From contig JAGTWJ010000011.1 in NCBI GenBank assembly GCA_020064725.1, forward strand, positions 1,054,001-1,118,000: a stretch of 64,000 nt of DNA, given 5' to 3'. Source of the DNA: Drechslerella dactyloides. Taxonomy: Eukaryota; Ascomycota; Orbiliomycetes; Orbiliales; Orbiliaceae. Positions 46,961 to 58,413 of the stretch are shown in pieces. The stretch's first letter is position 1; each line of letters begins with the position of its first letter. A program made the position numbers and the translations under genes. Under the pieces are notes generated by a model, which searched no databases, was not told where the DNA came from, and was given only the letters and a program-made list of their open reading frames with translations.

Positions 46961-48653
46961 GCTGTCGAAGTGATTTTGAGCTCTGAGTCGCAATTGCCTT
47001 TCAACGGGCCTTCCAATAGAGTACGATACTATCCAGTATCTTTCTGCTAGCTATCGTTATATTGACCAGCAGCGAAGTCTCTTCTTTCGAGGACTGGACA
47101 TACTGCCCGGCAGCAGCAATTTATGTACCGCAATCGCCGCCCCGAAAAGCACGTCGATATACATCTCCAGTGTCAGGAAATAATCCGGCGCACGCAGTCG
47201 AACCGACGGGCGCCGCTCTCATTGGAGGTAAAATTCCCAAGCACGGGCAAACTGCCATCCCAGGCCCGCGCGCGGACTTTTATTATAAATTCCCAGGCTG
47301 CCTTGATCGTCGTGCGCTGGAAGCCGCGAGTTCCCCACAATCCCCACATTCCAACATGCAGGCGAGCGTACGGCCCCCCCTCCTCGAGTCAGCGAAATAC
47401 TTCTTAGCTAAGCTAAGCTTCAATCCAATTCCCTGGCGGACGCGAGCGAGCGAATGAAAAGTTAAACCGAAGGCACTGGCATTCTGCCGGTCTCGTGGCT
47501 GGAGTGTGGGGTATCCGGCCGCCGAATGCAGCTAGATCACGATACCAGGATAGTTGGACAATGAGGTCAGAGAACTGAATGCAACGTAACCGGGGAAATC
47601 TCGCTTTTCAAGAGGCGGGCGTCTGTATCTGGAGGCATTCGAGCTTTGACATGTACCTGTGGCGTGGTGGGCTGCATACAAGCTTCAATTGAGCTGGTGG
47701 TAAAGCTTACGCGTTTGGCGACTTGGCGTCGGGCTGCAGGCTGTTTGGTGGAAACATGGGCTTGGGATGCGATGCTCGAGACGAATTGTGAACCTCGTCT
47801 CGACTCGACTTCCCGTTTATCTAGTTCAAAATACAACAACAACAACACAAAAATGGCTTGCACATGATATAAGATTTCAGGGTTTATTAATATTATAAAT
47901 AAATTGTAGATTGTAATAAATAGTTAAAAATTTAGGAGATATCAAATTATTTTATTAATATTGTTATGTTATATGAAGTACAGGCCTAATGGCCTTGGGG
48001 CACGGGTCAAGTGCCCCTAGTGGTGCCCCATACAAATTACTAAGGGAGTGTACTTCACCTTATATACCCCTCTCCCTTGGTGCCCAGTAATCCAACTTTT
48101 GGTGCCATGGCTCAAACCATAAAACTTTTCAAGCTATGCCGCATTGTCACCACAGTTACATTAGGGCAAGTCCCAAACTATATTAAGGCTGATCTTATAA
48201 TGAAACAGAGGTTAAATTTCCTAACTGCAGAGAACGAGAAACTTGCCACGAATCCTGAAGCCACAACCGAAACAGAAATAATTCGCAAATGTTCAATATT
48301 CAATATCCTGCTTATATACACGAATACAGAAGTTCAGGACGAACTATAAGCGAATAAACCTATGTAAATTTACAAAAAAGGAACGTATCTGCTGAATGAA
48401 TTCACATGTGCAAATTACTGTTCCCCAGCCAATAAAAGACCAGAAATATAATACAATACATTAAAGGCAAATACAACTACATAGATCTACCCACATTCTT
48501 CATATCTTTCTGGTGAACGAATCACAAATCCAAATGATATATAAATAAGAAAGTGGACATTTGATCGTTCTAGTGTGCGTGTTTGGACACCTCAGCGGTC
48601 CAACCGACCCAAACTTTACGGGCACAGCCCGAAAACCGCTTGTAAAATCGGTC
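46961..48653. other. Intergenic, 1.7 kb, partly AT-rich
   Basis: The polygalacturonase promoter is at the left. From about 47880 the sequence becomes strongly AT-rich and holds a nested palindromic block (separate entry). A 90-codon frame at 48077-48349 (plus) follows, Lys/Glu/Thr-rich, unrecognised, without introns; it may be a mobile-element fragment or chance. Confidence 0.45.
47974..48057 (+). repeat. Small foldback block with 9-bp terminal inverted repeats
   Basis: TGAAGTACA at 47974-47982 and its complement TGTACTTCA at 48049-48057 enclose a self-complementary AGGCCTAATGGCCTT and a GGGGCAC-loop-GTGCCCC hairpin at 47997-48017. It resembles a tiny MITE or a structured relic in AT-rich DNA. 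Confidence 0.5.
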
Positions 48654-50437
48654 CTATCTACAACCCCAGCTATCCTTGACTTTCGGGTCTCCGCCTTTGT
48701 AATAGTTTTGTAAGGGCCATTTACAATGATCCTTTACCGCAATTACCTTGTTATCTGCTGTGACCTTTCGTCCCGTAAGCCTCTCTGGGGCTTTGCCTTC
48801 CTCTACCCAACGGATCATGGTGTTCATTATGTTGTCAGTCTGGTTAACCTTTCTCGGGTCGACTCCGTCGGCGATACCGCCCAAATATGTAACTCCATCC
48901 CCGCCTTGGCAGTGCTCCATTCCGGGAATTGGGAAAAACCTATAAAACTCATCCAGGCGTGTAGATGGTAATGACATATTGCGTGAGACGTATTCATAGT
49001 ACCGATAGGAATTTTCCGAGCTAATCTGCCCATCGGCTAGTCCGTGGAATACGAGTAGTTTTGTACCAGCAGCCTTGAGCTTGGTCAGGTCTTTCCAGGT
49101 GGAGTATCCAAACTGGTCGCTTTTATAAGCAATATCGATCGCGTTGAGTGTAAATTCAGTATCAGGATTCCAGGAAGCGTTGTTGAAAACCACGTATCTG
49201 TACCAATCGAGAAAGGTCCTCGAAGGGTTTCCGCTGAACCCAGTCGCTGCCCCCAGAATCTCACCACCGGGATTGAAACGTGGATAGATAAGCTTTCCTT
49301 CATTACCATAGAATGGTTGGTAGATTTTCCCGACGGCCTCAACCTGTGCCACTGTAAGGCACTTGTTCTTCTCCCACGTTTGATGCTGCAAGGGATCACA
49401 AAGAATTGCCTCCGGGCGAGGGTTGCATTTCCTAGGATCTTCAATGACTCTATCCTTTACCCCATCGATCTCATCGCATTGCTGAAGAATAAGATCGTGT
49501 ACAAAGGCCCATTGCTCCGGGGTCAGGAAACTTGCGGAGCCTGGCTTCCCTACAGTTTTATAATAGTAACCTATTACGGTCTCGAGACCGGTGCCATCGT
49601 TTGCTGGCGCACCTGCAATAATTCCGTCGTATTCCTCGGGGAATTCTTGGGCTGCTGTCAGTCCTTGCCGACCTCCTGTTGAGCAGCCGGAGTAATATGA
49701 CGTCTTGATGGGCTCTCCGTAGAATTGGGTGACGGCTTTCTTCCCAACCTTCGTAGCTACTAAAAGTCTATAAGCATTCGAGGTTAGTATCGCAGTAGCA
49801 CTTTGAAAGACAATAGGAATCATACGCTCTGTAAACGAAATCTTTAACAACCTCGGGGCGGTTGAAGAACGGAACACCGATGTTTCCCCAATGACCATTG
49901 TTGTGCACAACTGTCGCGAAGCCTAGTTTGTTCAGCCAGGTCGGTTCCGTGAACCCGATGCCTAAATAGACGGACGTTTTTTTTTTTCAATTAGCCATTC
50001 GGTACACTATATATGTAACTCCAAGACAGGATATGTTTAATTCAATGACGGAATTGTTACCTACATCCTCCGAGGCCACCGTTGCCCCCCATAATGAAGC
50101 GTTTGCCTTTCTCAGCCCAATCAACAGGCATCCAGACCTCTGCGATGACACTAGATGTAGAACTTGTCGTGATATTGAGCTGAAGACGGCAAGCATCCGC
50201 CATAGTTATCGTCCAGGCCGAAAAGTGCAAGCAGGTGGCACCGGGATCGTAACTCGGGTGGCTGACATTAGTACCGGTTTTCAAGAACTCCGATAGAAGT
50301 ACTTGCGTGTTACTATCGGGGTGGAATGTTTCTTTCAACTTTGAGCAACGTTCTTGAAAGTTCGTTTGGGGGTACACTGCAACTCCATTTGCTAAGCCTA
50401 GAAGCCCTAGGCTAGAAAAAATAAAAGTGAGGTTCAT
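48654..50437 (-). CDS. Tannase / feruloyl esterase family, secreted
   Basis: Exons 50437-50065, 49961-49826 and 49767-48654 encode 540 residues. The signal peptide is NLTFIFSSLGLLGLANGVA. The N-terminal region has MGGNGGLGGC and, across the first splice, IGFTEPTWLNK; VVHNNGHWGN follows. The catalytic Ser sits in YYSGCSTGGRQGL, the Asp in VFHGLADGQIS and the His in GMEHCQGGDG; the flanking Cys residues fit the family's CS-D-HC disulphide arrangement. It hydrolyses ester links of gallate or ferulate in plant polymers; which substrate cannot be told. The first donor (gtaggt) is one of two overlapping GTs, chosen because it keeps the frame. Confidence 0.92.
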
Positions 50438-51006
50438 TTTGTGGTTAGTTCTGTGTTTTTAGGATAGAAGAATAGATCTTGGGACTTTCTTCTAATTATG
50501 TTAGATATCTCACCGATTTTTTTTACAGATTCGGTGGGGATTTGATGGGCATTATATATATATAGCTGACTTTCTCGCGATAGACACAGATGTATAGCAT
50601 TCCCATTGAGATTCGGCATACGTATAAAACTCTCATCCGTACGGATCCGAACTCGGTGCCCCTTGCAGCCTGTAAATGACCCGGGCTTGGTGTTCGCGTG
50701 GCCGATTTTAGTAGCTACATTAAGAAAACTCGCAAATTTGTGTTGCCACAGGCCATATAGATCTTCAAAAGAGGCAGCCAATTTCTTGCTAGTTGCCACG
50801 TCGAGGTAATACGGGGGTTTCTCGATCGAATCGTCAATGTGAATCATCTCGAAACCACAGTCTGAGTTCGTCTTGTAAACCAAAATCTCCTTACGGTCTG
50901 CAGACGAATCTAAGTACATGTAATTACTAACTCGTGCTTGGACGCTTTGCGTTGTGAGGTTGGGGCTGTATGCCACGCCATACCCGTTGACCCATTTCAA
51001 CGACTC
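50434..51006 (-). CDS. Unrecognised open frame abutting the tannase start
   Basis: A 190-codon frame with no ATG at its upstream end (the first in-frame ATG encodes MYLDSSADRKE) ends in a TGA that overlaps the tannase ATG by 4 nt (ATGA). It contains NSDCGFEMIHIDDSIEKPP and RVRIRTDESFIRMPNLNGNA and has balanced composition, but no family I recognise. The tannase promoter, with a (TA)n box at about 50552-50565, lies inside it. It could be the 3' exon or relic of another gene, or chance. Confidence 0.25.
   Translation of the reverse strand, partial: ESLKWVNGYGVAYSPNLTTQSVQARVSNYMYLDSSADRKEILVYKTNSDCGFEMIHIDDSIEKPPYYLDVATSKKLAASFEDLYGLWQHKFASFLNVATKIGHANTKPGSFTGCKGHRVRIRTDESFIRMPNLNGNAIHLCLSRESQLYIYNAHQIPTESVKKIGEISNIIRRKSQDLFFYPKNTELTTK
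50552..50565 (-). promoter_or_regulatory. TATA-like box upstream of tannase
   Basis: A TATATATATATAA run lies about 115 bp upstream of the tannase ATG, a normal TATA distance for a fungal gene. Confidence 0.4.
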
Positions 51007-52137
51007 TCAACTCGGCCTATATGTTCTGAGGGGGCCGGAAATACCTAATCTCCGACAACGTACCATCAATAGAGGAGTGGTTGGCTTGACGCTGTGACTA
51101 CTGTTAGCGAACTAGAAGTAATGAATGGCAAATGGTAAAGGGTTCGGGTCCATGAAGGTCTTGCTGGAACATTGGATATACGTCGCGCCCTCGCGACCCG
51201 AAGCTAAGTAGTTATCGATATCTACAATTCTATTAGTGTGTAACGGTTAATTGCACAAAGGTCTTGCGACATGTCGGTTTGTCTGCTCACACCCGTGTGA
51301 CAACACACGTTTCCCAACATATGCGAATATATCGAGTCCAGAGTCTGTACACCCTCAAGAAAGATTCAATCGATTGATGTGCAGCACTGGATCTCTTCAG
51401 TTTATCACCACAGCTCAGAGTACATCAGTATTTTACTGATCTTTTAGGTTTTTTTTTTTTTTTTTTTTTTTTTCTTCAGAACATCGCCTAATGCATGAAC
51501 AGCAGAAAATTAATCAGAAAGGACACCGCGTCAGACTATAGACATGTTGATAGCGTATACTTAGATGATATGATACCACAAATCGGCGAGAAATTTTGAC
51601 AAAATGGCTGTGTATTCGGGGAATGACTAGCCTTGAGACTAACTATATCAATAGAACCGTACGCTATAGATTTCGGCGATAGGTTCGAAGCCGCAGCTTA
51701 GTAAACTTGGTAACAAGCCAATGCAGTATTAAAATTTGATATAAAGAACTGATACATGCATATTACTAAATTTTATTTTAAGACCATTCTAGCCTCGATG
51801 CCATACACCGTTCTACAAATCCCATTTAAGCTTTCAAGCTTAGAGTCAGGTGGAGACCAAAATAAATGGAGACAAATTGCGATTTGCCGGTTGTACGAAG
51901 ACTCATTCTTGAGAAATCAATCCTAGAGCGCAATAAAAGATTAATACCATATCTGATTCACGGAGCGTACGAGCAGCCCTGTATTTCAAGATCCTCGCTT
52001 CTTTCTAGCAAAATCTCCTGGTGCCAATACGCATGGATACCAGGAGGCCAAGTGATGCTCTTAGGATGCTGATTAAGAGGGAGACAGAAACTTACAATCA
52101 TATTTTTGTGGTAAATTCAAAAGCTCATATGGTTTAA
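51007..52137. other. Intergenic, 1.1 kb
   Basis: AT-rich flank with a 25-nt poly-T run at 51449-51473. No gene supported. Confidence 0.5.
51449..51473 (+). repeat. Poly-T tract
   Basis: About 25 consecutive T; it could be the tail of a minus-strand retroelement insertion, but no element body is recognised beside it. Confidence 0.85.
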
Positions 52138-53376
52138 TTAGGAGGCAAGACCTATATGTTGTGTAATTAGCCTCGCATTACTCTGTAAACATCGTCCAGA
52201 GCCTTGACCGAGTGGCGTAACGGCGAGTACTCGAGTTGGCTTATCTACTTACAGTAACCTCGTTACAGCTATTGGGCCCGAGCCACCACTCATTGCAGAG
52301 CGTATTGCATGCCACTCCTGGTTTGACGAAAACCCGATACTCTTGCCCGATAAACGGGAGGCGGTAGTGGACCGACGTATCACCATTTGCAGCATCCGCT
52401 TTGTACCCAGCACTGGTGTGAGAATATGTTAGCATGGCGTTCCAGAACTCAAAGGCGAGTGTTTCAATCAAGGGCAATTACCGGCACGCGCAGTGATGCT
52501 CTCCCGGGAATGGCGGTGTTTGAATACATGAAGTCGTGATGTCGCATTTGTTTTGAGGCGGGGAGGGATCGCATTGTTCCGCACCGCTCTTGCATGGCTT
52601 CCCGCCGCAGTCGGTACCATATGTTGGAGGCACGTCTACATTGGTGGCGTTCTGGCGCAAGACCCACAGTTCCGGACCTTCCCTCCAGCTGTCGTAGCTC
52701 GCGACGGGGTCAATCAGGTGCAACCCGTCGATCAACGTTTCCGTCATGTTGCGGATCGTGGAGTTCACCCAGGCGTCTGATTCACACCACGCCTTCTTAA
52801 CCTTGAGAGAAGCTAGCCCCTTCCTCTTATCATAGATATCCATGGTGTCCACCGCAGCCAGTACTTCCTCGCGTGAGGGCCTGGGAGGGTTCGCGTCGGT
52901 CTGACGCTTCCAGAGGCTGATGAACCAACCTATAAATGGTCAGTAGCCATTGTTGAAATTGGCCATATTGGGAACTCTTCCAAGCAAGAGAGAAATATAT
53001 AACTTACTGGAACCGAGTCCAAAGCAGCCGCCGCAGACCCACGGGGGCCCACAGCCGTTGATGCATACTTTGACGAATCCCCAGCAGAACGGCTGGGGTG
53101 CTAGACAGCCGGTAGGGACGTCACAGCTTCTGCATACAACTTTTTTGCCAAACCAGCAGCCACTGGAAGTGGTTCGGACCTGGTAATATCCTGCACGGCA
53201 AGGCCCGCCGTCACAAAGGGGTCCCCTTCCGTCTGTGTATTCGGCACATTGGGCAGCTTTTTTGCTTATCGTCAATACTTGATCGATGGAATAAGATTCG
53301 GCTAGGTTTCGTCCTACGTACCTATTCTGGTGACGAGTAGACCGAGGATGGTCCATACGGAAGAAGATATCTTCAT
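52138..53376 (-). CDS. Secreted Cys-rich protein with an EGF-like module
   Basis: Exons 53376-53322, 53256-53008, 52929-52482, 52412-52253 and, less surely, 52182-52138 give about 318 residues. Exon 1 encodes a signal peptide (SSSVWTILGLLVT). Exon 2 is very Cys-rich (ECAEYTDG-like start, CRAGYYQV, CWFGKKVVC, CGPPWVCGGC). Exon 3 has LWKRQTDANPPRPS, DTMDIYDKRKG and the sequon NATNV. An EGF-like module spans exons 3-4 (CDPSPPQNKCDITTSC, HCACRAGYKADA). Exon 4 ends CNTLCNEWW and NSCNEVT. The last exon (SNARLITQHIGLAS) is a guess from acceptor and phase. Fungal proteins of this type are extracellular and of unknown role. Confidence 0.7.
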
Positions 53377-56300
53377 GGTGTTATATTTAATACCGCAGGG
53401 AGTGCGAAGAAACGAAATCAACTTTAATCCGCTGCTATGTGTATAGCTATAGAGAATGTCCTTTGGATATTTTCTAATGGAGTTCGCTTGAGACTACTCT
53501 CTTGGGCAGCGGATCGATGTTTATATATCCTTCTAGCTCTCGAAAGTCAGGCTGTCCTCTCTACTTGTGCAAGTCACACAGTAGAAGTCAATATTGCATC
53601 GTTCCACCAGCCAAAGTTCTCCTCTATTGGCTTCTCTCCAATTGAAAACCAGATATTATCCAAAAATCTACTAGAATTAGCTAATCCAGTTATTATCGTC
53701 GAGCACATCCTGTCTCGGCGAACGTTGCTTAGCGCGCCTATCTGGCGCCAAGACATGGTCTCCTTCGCAGACCCCGTGGCCAAGATAGGAAATTGCTCTT
53801 TTGTATCACCATGCATGCAGGAAGTGGCGTCGAATGCAATGCACTACTCGTTACATCAGCATAGGTCCGTATGATCATAATGAGGACACCGCCCGCAACT
53901 GCCCCGACTTGGCGACGCCGGATCAGCTGAGAGTGCTGACTTATAACGTTAGTTAAAATGCAATTGTGGAGCTGGTAACGTGCCGAGATCATGGCTGTAC
54001 GACCGTGCAGAGGACGGCTGGCGTCTGTAGGGCTTGTTTGTGATCCGTGCTGCTTGGACATGGTCTCGTGGACGTAATCCCGTCTGTGTCAGTCAAAGAT
54101 TGCCGAAGGGCGTCCTTTCCCGGCAAGACCCGTGATAGATACTCTCTCTATATTACGACCAGGTATTTTTGACCGAGAAATAAGGCCAAAGTGACGTCTA
54201 ACTGACTTCGGAGGTACAACGACATATGCAGGCGCGGGTGCGAGCGCGGGGTAACGCAGGATCGTATTGTCAACATTAGCATAGCTGCAGCTTTACATTA
54301 ACATTCGCCTTGGCTGTCCTTGAAAAAACAGCTGGCAAGGTAGTACAAAATCCCACAAAACGCATGAGCCTTGCCGGCGCGCGCGTGCATCAGAAAATCA
54401 TCTTGAGTCGACCTAGTGGCTCCAGTGACCTCTAATTTTGGGTACCGTGAGAAGCATTTAGCCCACTATTGATATTATACAGCCTCGCCAACTTGGATCG
54501 TAGCTGCGATCGCGATCCACTGCCTTATGTAACTGGACGCCGTGGTGGAGCGCTCGAGCCCGCTCCAACGCTTTTCGGAATCCTTTATGTTGGCAACACT
54601 GCCTATTCAGGACGCACGGAACATGCCGTCCTAGGAGCTGATTCGTGTTCTTGAATGGCGGAGGGAGAGATTATTTCCCGCACTAGTACTGAAAGGACAG
54701 ACTTCTTGTGACGATACGATCCTTTCCAGCTGAGGCTGGTGCAAACCAGAACCACCAATTAGTCGCACAGACATGCATGCTGAAAATACGAGTCCCAACA
54801 CAAGTCGACTTAAGTCTAATGCATCATGCATTCCGTCTATCAAACCAAGCGTCATATCAACATCGAAAGGCGCGTGACGAATATGATTCAATTCAGAAGC
54901 AGGAAACCAGAATCAGATGCCTAGACTCCGAGTCCGCAAGATCCTAAGAGCACCTGGACTCAACAGTAATAACGTTATAAACCCGACTATTCTTGCTTTT
55001 CGCCGGGTGTAGCCCGATAGTGCACTGCCAATTTCAGCTTACGCAACAGAGTGGCAGGGCGAGGAAGGCTCTCTGAGAATTCTCCAGGAAACGTAGCGGA
55101 ATTAATCTCCGCAAGGCTGAGATCGTTTCAATAGGCTAAGGATACCCTGTCCTGCCTGGCGGATAGGGATGCATCTCGGGCTTGACACCGTCGGCGTCCG
55201 CTGCCGTCTCGGAACCAGTCCGCATCTTTTAGCATTAAGTAAGTTATACCATTTATGCATATGCCGGCATAATGCATCCACATGCCTAGTCCATATGCAA
55301 GTAGGATGTCTTACGGGTCCGAGTAAGTGCCTGCGGGCTGTGTCTCGAGACCAATATTGGATTCTGTATGGTATTGTGTATGTCGAAGGGCTGTCGGATT
55401 CAGTAGTTGAGTCTTAAGATGATGTGTGATTACAATCCGCTTGGCTTTGATACTCTATATGATGGGGCAGGCTTTGATTCAAGTGATTATTCTCCACAGC
55501 GGCTTCGTCTCTAGAGCTCCGAGACATATACATCTTCATGCTGACCTGCAGCTAGAGGAGGGCGTCTGGTTCCGTAGTTTCGGTATAGAATGTTTCGGCA
55601 AATACTCACTTAGTTAGTATGAACTTCCAGACGTATGCCGCTTGGCCTCGGTCCTCGTATATGTATCGTGGCACGTGGCTGTGAGTGGAGTTGAGACATC
55701 ATGGTTCACCAAAGCAAAGGATACAGGCTTCAACAGGGACCCGAGAATACTAAGATCGGCTTTAGCGAAGTAAAATAGCCAAAATCCAGTTGAGACGAGG
55801 TCCGAAAATTCGTTTCGAGTATCCCGTTCCGAGCGCACGTTTCTCCAGGACGTCGACGGACCCCGCGCCAAGGCGCCAAGCGCTTAGTTACCACCCAAAC
55901 GATCAGTTACACAAACAGTCTCGCTGATAGGGCAGGTCTCAGTTGCTGACGATTCAAAACCAGGCAGGTACGACTCACGGCCTTAACAAAAATAAACTAA
56001 AAAGTGAAGGACGATTCATTATTAAAACGGTCCATTGTAACCTATAATTGTCTATAGCATAATATACCGTTGCAACTGACTTCTCGATGAGACTAGCTTG
56101 ATAGGCTTAGCCTAACTGAAACACCTACAAGGCTTATTTCCTGCTGTACTACACCGGCAGAACACTCTAATCTAGAAAGCCTTGCTTAGAGCTCTAGATT
56201 AACAGGTTATGATTACCGGATTCAGGAGACTTGATACATTTATCCAGTTTCGGGTGTCACCGAGACCAACTTTATCGAAACAGCAGAGTCCTTCCAGAAG

Positions 56301-57018
56301 GTAGCCGAAAGATAATCAGGGACCTACCCAAGCGACAGATCTTGTGTCCGATGAGATGGCGTTTACCCGGTTCATATGAAGCGAGGAAGCTTGATTTGGC
56401 TCACGAATCAGTCCAAGTGAGGTGAGGAAGCTCGACCCGATTCACGAATCAGTCCAATTGTTGGTTATGTAATCTAGATATCTGTGCTACTACCTGTTAG
56501 GGTTTCCCTGCAGAAGTTGTCTCGCAGGCGAGACATGTCGACACCGTCCCTAATCGATCACAGGAGTCGTTCGGGGTGTATCTTTGATAGAATACTCGGA
56601 GCAAAAGTTCTGATCTAGTTATTGATTGCGTACGCGTATACACCGCCGAAGAATAATCATCACTTTCTTCATGGGAATACTTTCCAAACGTGGGACAATC
56701 GAGCTTGGGATACTCAGCCTCAATGGCTTCCTACTCTCAATCAAGGGTCCTCACGATACTGTTCAATCTTGTCTCGTAAGCCAGGAGCTGGGTATGTATG
56801 GTCTCGTAAGCATGTGTATACGTGCGTCTAGCTTCTGGTCCACGTGAAAAGTTCAATACGGAGATGGTTATAAATACCAGCCCGACCCTACCTCTATTCC
56901 CTTTCATCATCATCAACAGCAATCAATCACTTCTAAACAACAGTCTTCAATCAATCACTCAACTTCCATACAAAAACACTCTCTAAAATCCACTAAATAC
57001 TCTCTACCAATCCTCAAA
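53377..57018. other. Gene-poor region, 3.6 kb
   Basis: Promoter of the EGF-like gene and a long stretch without supported genes. Small frames show no family pattern. A 40-bp tandem duplication is listed separately. The last 150 bp before 57019 are CAATCA/CTCTAAA-rich 5' UTR-like sequence. Confidence 0.5.
56381..56460 (+). repeat. Imperfect tandem duplication, unit about 41 bp
   Basis: Two copies share GAGGAAGCT and TCACGAATCAGTCCAA in register and differ mainly in the middle. Confidence 0.8.
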
Positions 57019-57759
57019 ATGGCCCCAAGACCAACTTCGCCCGCCGTCCCCGCCGCCGCCGGCACCCTCCTCAGCGGGAATTACTTCATCACGTCCAAGC
57101 GCACGGGCCAGAAGGTCTCAAGAGTGCCCAGAGAGGACCGCTCTCTCACGCCCAAGAAAGTTGCGCTTCTAAGCCCCGGTCAAGAAGCCGCTGCTGTATG
57201 CCTCCCAACTTCTAGTTCCACCATGAATATAAGAATACGACGGGGCTAATATGGTTAACGGTATTTTAGTTCGAACTCGAAAAGAACCCGGACCAGACGT
57301 ACAGGATCAACCACAAGGGCTCCATCGTCGTGTCGATGAACGGCCAGCTCTTCGCGTGGTTGGCCGAGCACCCGCCTCTGCCCGAGTACACGGACACCTG
57401 GTCCATCATCCCGACTTCCGAGCGCAACGTGTTTTAGTAAGTGCTTACCTAGGCGTCATGTGGATGGTATATCGGTTGTCGAACTTGTTAATGCTAACGG
57501 ATGCGGCTTGTAGTGTCCGGGAAGCTTCTCCTATCAGACCTCCTGGAGCTTATTGGACTGTGCCGGCTGGTGCCACGCAGGTAAGCACAAACCCTTGAAT
57601 CGACACCTCGGTTTCATACTGTAGATGGTCATGGTTACCGCAGGATAGCTGACACGTGCGCTTTTTTTTTTTTGGCTATAGGTTGCCGTTCAACCGCTTA
57701 CTGAGGGTGAAATGCCGGACTTCAACCCGGCTGGTGGCTTCCGCTTCCAGAGAGCCTAG
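57019..57759 (+). CDS. Clitocypin-like protein (peptidase inhibitor I66-like)
   Basis: Exons 57019-57195, 57270-57436, 57514-57580 and 57682-57759 encode 162 residues. There is no signal peptide. The beginning, LLSGNYFITSKRTGQKVSR, and the following SLTPKKVALLSPGQEA, FELEKNPDQTYRI, SMNGQLFAWLAE, TWSIIPTSERNVF and YWTVPAGATQVAV fit the beta-trefoil pattern of fungal I66 (clitocypin-type) cysteine-protease inhibitors: a Y-x-I first strand, a P-x-V-x-x-L-P/S-x-G segment and a W-x-I/V turn. The assignment is by pattern memory; the reactive loop cannot be verified. Lack of a signal suggests cytosolic or unconventional secretion. Introns are short with good signals. Confidence 0.65.
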
Positions 57760-58413
57760 TCGACGAAGCCGGGATGCGAATGAATGCTGGCCCGTCAGCC
57801 GTTTGAAATTTTGTGAATTGTGTATGGGGATGGTAAATTGTTATAGATTGGTGGCATCGAGACTAGATTGGTAGGGGGGGCTAAAAAAAAGGGCGTACTA
57901 TAGATACTAGATAGATATATTAGAAAATTAGAAAATATGCATTCGTTTGCACACAGCCGGCTTAGCTTTTGAATACCGTAGGAAATATTAAATTAACGCC
58001 AAGCATCTAGAGCCCTATACGTTAGAAGTCGAATGAACATGTTGATCCTGCGGTCTGATTCACATTTTTCCGAATCGAATAAAATTTAACCCCTTGAAAA
58101 CAATTGCCGCACATTCACTTTTTTAATATATGGTGTATTGCTCACGAACTCACCTCGTACCCCAGGAGTGGAGGTGTTCTCACGTTGCATTTTAGCTTTC
58201 CGCGTTGCACAAGCAAGCATGTCCGCACTAACTCTCGCTACCGAGCTCACCCCATCCCCAATTGCGCCATATGCGCGCCAGACGCTAATATCTTCAACCG
58301 AATCCCATTATCATGCGCTGCGTCATGACATCCGCACTTCGACTTCAAAGTCACCACCCTCGCCAATTGCCGCATTCCTAGCATACGTATACCCGCCGTA
58401 CAGTAAAACCAAA
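57760..58413. other. Intergenic, 0.65 kb
   Basis: AT-rich 3' flank of the I66-like gene, then the mtnB promoter. An in-frame open stretch with an ATG at 58219 extends mtnB upstream, but it is Ser/Pro-rich and the ATG at 58414 begins the conserved part. Confidence 0.45.

Noticed and set aside
50434..50437. Bacterial-style translational coupling (ATGA overlap)
   Set aside because: A nuclear fungal context with introns and a TATA box makes an operon implausible; kept only as an odd open frame.
51449..51473. LINE-type poly-A tail
   Set aside because: No reverse-transcriptase or endonuclease frame, nor target-site duplication, is visible beside the poly-T run.
53377..57018. Possible tRNA or 5S rRNA genes in gene-poor DNA
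   Set aside because: No A/B-box pair with a foldable cloverleaf and no 5S internal control block was seen by eye; a covariance-model scan would settle it.
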